Positions 63,155-64,000 of a stretch of DNA of 64,000 nucleotides are shown here, piece by piece; position 1 is the first letter of the stretch; each line of letters starts with the position of its first letter. The notes under the pieces were generated by a model that was given only the letters and a program-made list of their open reading frames with translations, was not told the origin of the DNA and did not search any database. A program made the position numbers and the translations under genes. This stretch comes from Finegoldia magna ATCC 29328 (lineage in GTDB: Bacteria > Bacillota > Clostridia > Tissierellales > Peptoniphilaceae): positions 992,001 to 1,056,000 of the forward strand of contig NC_010376.1 of NCBI RefSeq assembly GCF_000010185.1. The letters run 5' to 3'.

Positions 63155-63197
63155 TCAAAGGGCGCAAAGATACACCGTTTGACTACGGTGCTTTGCG
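63155..63197 (-). other. Candidate MOBQ-type oriT
   Basis: On the minus strand CGCAAAGCACCGT (63197-63185), a six-base loop and ACGGTG-TAT-CTTTGCG (63178-63163) form a long inverted repeat. It is immediately followed by the core TGCGCCCT (63166-63159). The repeat followed by T(A/T)xTGCGCCCT is the organisation of RSF1010/pIP501-type oriT sites, cut near the GCG/CCC. It lies 80 bases before the relaxase start. Other sequence in 63077-63390 shows no gene. Confidence 0.65.
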
Positions 63198-63390
63198 TTC
63201 CTGCGGAAAGCTTATAGCTCCGCTAAGGAAACGAAAACGCTAAAGCATTTTTATTTGTTCAAGGGGGCTACTCCCCCTTAGACCCCTGTGAACTTTGTTT
63301 TTTGTAGATTTTTCAAATCCACAAAAAAGCAAAGTGTTAAAATGTTCTCACTTTGCTCCATCTCAGTTTCTAATACATTTTCTGTTTTCC

Positions 63391-63765
63391 TTATTCTTCC
63401 TCTGTCAGTTCTTCAAAATCATCATTTGCATTTTCCTCTTTAAGATTTGGATTTTCTTCTAAAGAGATTTCTTTTTCTTTTAAATGAATTTCTGTAAATT
63501 CTTTTAGCTTTTCTCTATTTCGATTATCGGAAAGTACATAATCTAAAAAGGCATAGATTAAATCATTGTCGGTACTTTCTTCTGCTCCGGTTATCTGTTT
63601 TTCAAATTTCTCAAACACGCCTCCTTTTTCTACTTTTCGTTTCGTGTCCGCCTTTCTTTTTAGCTGTGATTTCTTTTGTCTTAGTTGCTTAATTTTGTTT
63701 TCTACCTGTTCTTTTTTCTTAGTTTCTTTTTCCAACTGGCTCATTACATTTTCTAACTCTTTCAT
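63391..63765 (-). CDS. DUF3847 protein
   Basis: The 124-residue protein has a coiled-coil, basic N-terminus (ENKIKQLRQKKSQLKRKADT) and KVEKGGVFEKFEKQITGAEE, then LIYAFLDYVLSDNRNREKL and an acidic tail. The pattern xRxxxxGGxxE.....hhxhhxxhhxxxxxR is that of DUF3847 proteins, encoded next to MobA/MobL relaxases and oriT. A relaxosome accessory role is inferred from position. Confidence 0.75.
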   Translation of the reverse strand: MKELENVMSQLEKETKKKEQVENKIKQLRQKKSQLKRKADTKRKVEKGGVFEKFEKQITGAEESTDNDLIYAFLDYVLSDNRNREKLKEFTEIHLKEKEISLEENPNLKEENANDDFEELTEEE

Positions 63766-63851
63766 TTTTCATTCCTCCATTTCAATATTGTTGTGTTCCA
63801 AACAAAGAAAGGCTAAGCACCTTTCTTTGATACTTAACCTTTCATCATTTT

Positions 63852-64000
63852 TTAGATTTTATCTTCTAAAATCTTTCTTAGTTTTTCTAAAATTTGATCC
63901 CTCCTTTGTCCGATTGCCTGATGTGTAACTTTCTCTTTTCTGCTGATTGACCTAAGACTTTCTTCTCTGTAGAAAATGGCTTCCATTAACTCTCTTTCTT
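63852..64000 (-). CDS. Sigma-like protein C-terminus, continues beyond the window
   Basis: The partial frame reads ERELMEAIFYREESLRSISR, KEKVTHQAIGQRRDQILEKL and RKILEDKI. It parallels the C-terminal region-4-like HTH of the 12486-12896 protein (ERLYFNDETLRAV, SHPALIKRRDKILEKLKK). Both belong to the element-encoded sigma-like family. The N-terminus is outside. Confidence 0.75.
   Translation of the reverse strand, partial: ERELMEAIFYREESLRSISRKEKVTHQAIGQRRDQILEKLRKILEDKI

Larger units (their letters stand above)
58785..64000 (-). mobile_element. Third mobile unit with MOBQ relaxase and oriT, continuing right
   Basis: TnpW-like, ORF6N/PLD, DUF1413-like, replisome-organizer, MobA/MobL relaxase, oriT, DUF3847 and sigma-like genes form a compact minus-strand block. 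It abuts the truncated coupling protein of the ICE. The rest lies beyond the right edge. Confidence 0.65.

Noticed and set aside
1-64000. tRNA, rRNA or riboswitch genes
   Set aside because: No cloverleaf, rRNA core or known aptamer consensus was recognised by eye; a covariance-model search would be needed to exclude small RNAs.

Overview
The window is AT-rich Gram-positive DNA with strong AGGAGG-type ribosome binding sites. It resembles the accessory genome of an anaerobic firmicute, probably a Peptoniphilaceae-type coccus (Anaerococcus, Peptoniphilus, Finegoldia or Parvimonas). That assignment is inferred from gene families and base composition; no rRNA or tRNA gene was seen. Almost every gene is on the minus strand.

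Bases 1-10400 are chromosome-like and heavily decayed. They hold an FtsX permease running off the left edge, a cupin, a uracil-DNA glycosylase-family protein, and an iron-uptake operon in ruins. That operon consists of a methyltransferase, a lipoprotein fused to a permease remnant, an ATPase with a nonsense codon, and a truncated cupin. It is preceded by a textbook Fur-type box between divergent promoters. A MobA/MobL relaxase scrap, a phage portal scrap, an IS3-family element with indels in A-runs, an ABC permease plus FMN-binding lipoprotein pair, and the C-terminal domain of methionyl-tRNA synthetase follow.

Bases 10440-23470 look like an integrative mobilizable element. A tyrosine integrase with arm-type repeats abuts the metG fragment, followed by excisionase, a decayed small ORF and a sigma-like protein. 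The cargo is a TetR-controlled operon: Trep_Strep ECF S component, EcfT, double EcfA, two YbtPQ/IrtAB-like ABC half-transporters and a MATE pump. A likely oriT, a MobC-like protein and a MOBP-type relaxase close the element.

Bases 23500-28490 carry a two-component system with a Bce/Vex-type peptide ABC transporter. Bases 28650-31600 carry a Gabija-like defence pair (UvrD-like helicase plus OLD nuclease) with an HTH regulator.

Bases 31740-58780 are the conjugation module of a Tn1549/CTn-like ICE, read right to left: coupling protein, OB-fold protein, Maff2, VirB6-like, PrgI, VirB4, NlpC/P60 hydrolase, DUF4315, secreted LRR/coiled-coil protein, DUF4366, topoisomerase III, cytosine methyltransferase, an SMC-like ATPase (candidate defence), a 2547-residue methylase/helicase and an OB-fold protein. 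A PIN-domain protein and a ClbS/DfsB-like protein are inserted beside the coupling protein. The coupling protein lacks its N-terminal part, so this transfer system is probably not autonomous.

Bases 58785-64000 belong to a third mobile unit: TnpW-like protein, ORF6N/PLD protein, DUF1413-like protein, replisome organizer, MobA/MobL relaxase, a MOBQ-type oriT, a DUF3847 protein and the end of a second sigma-like protein. The window is best read as nested and stacked mobile elements, with decayed host genes on the left.
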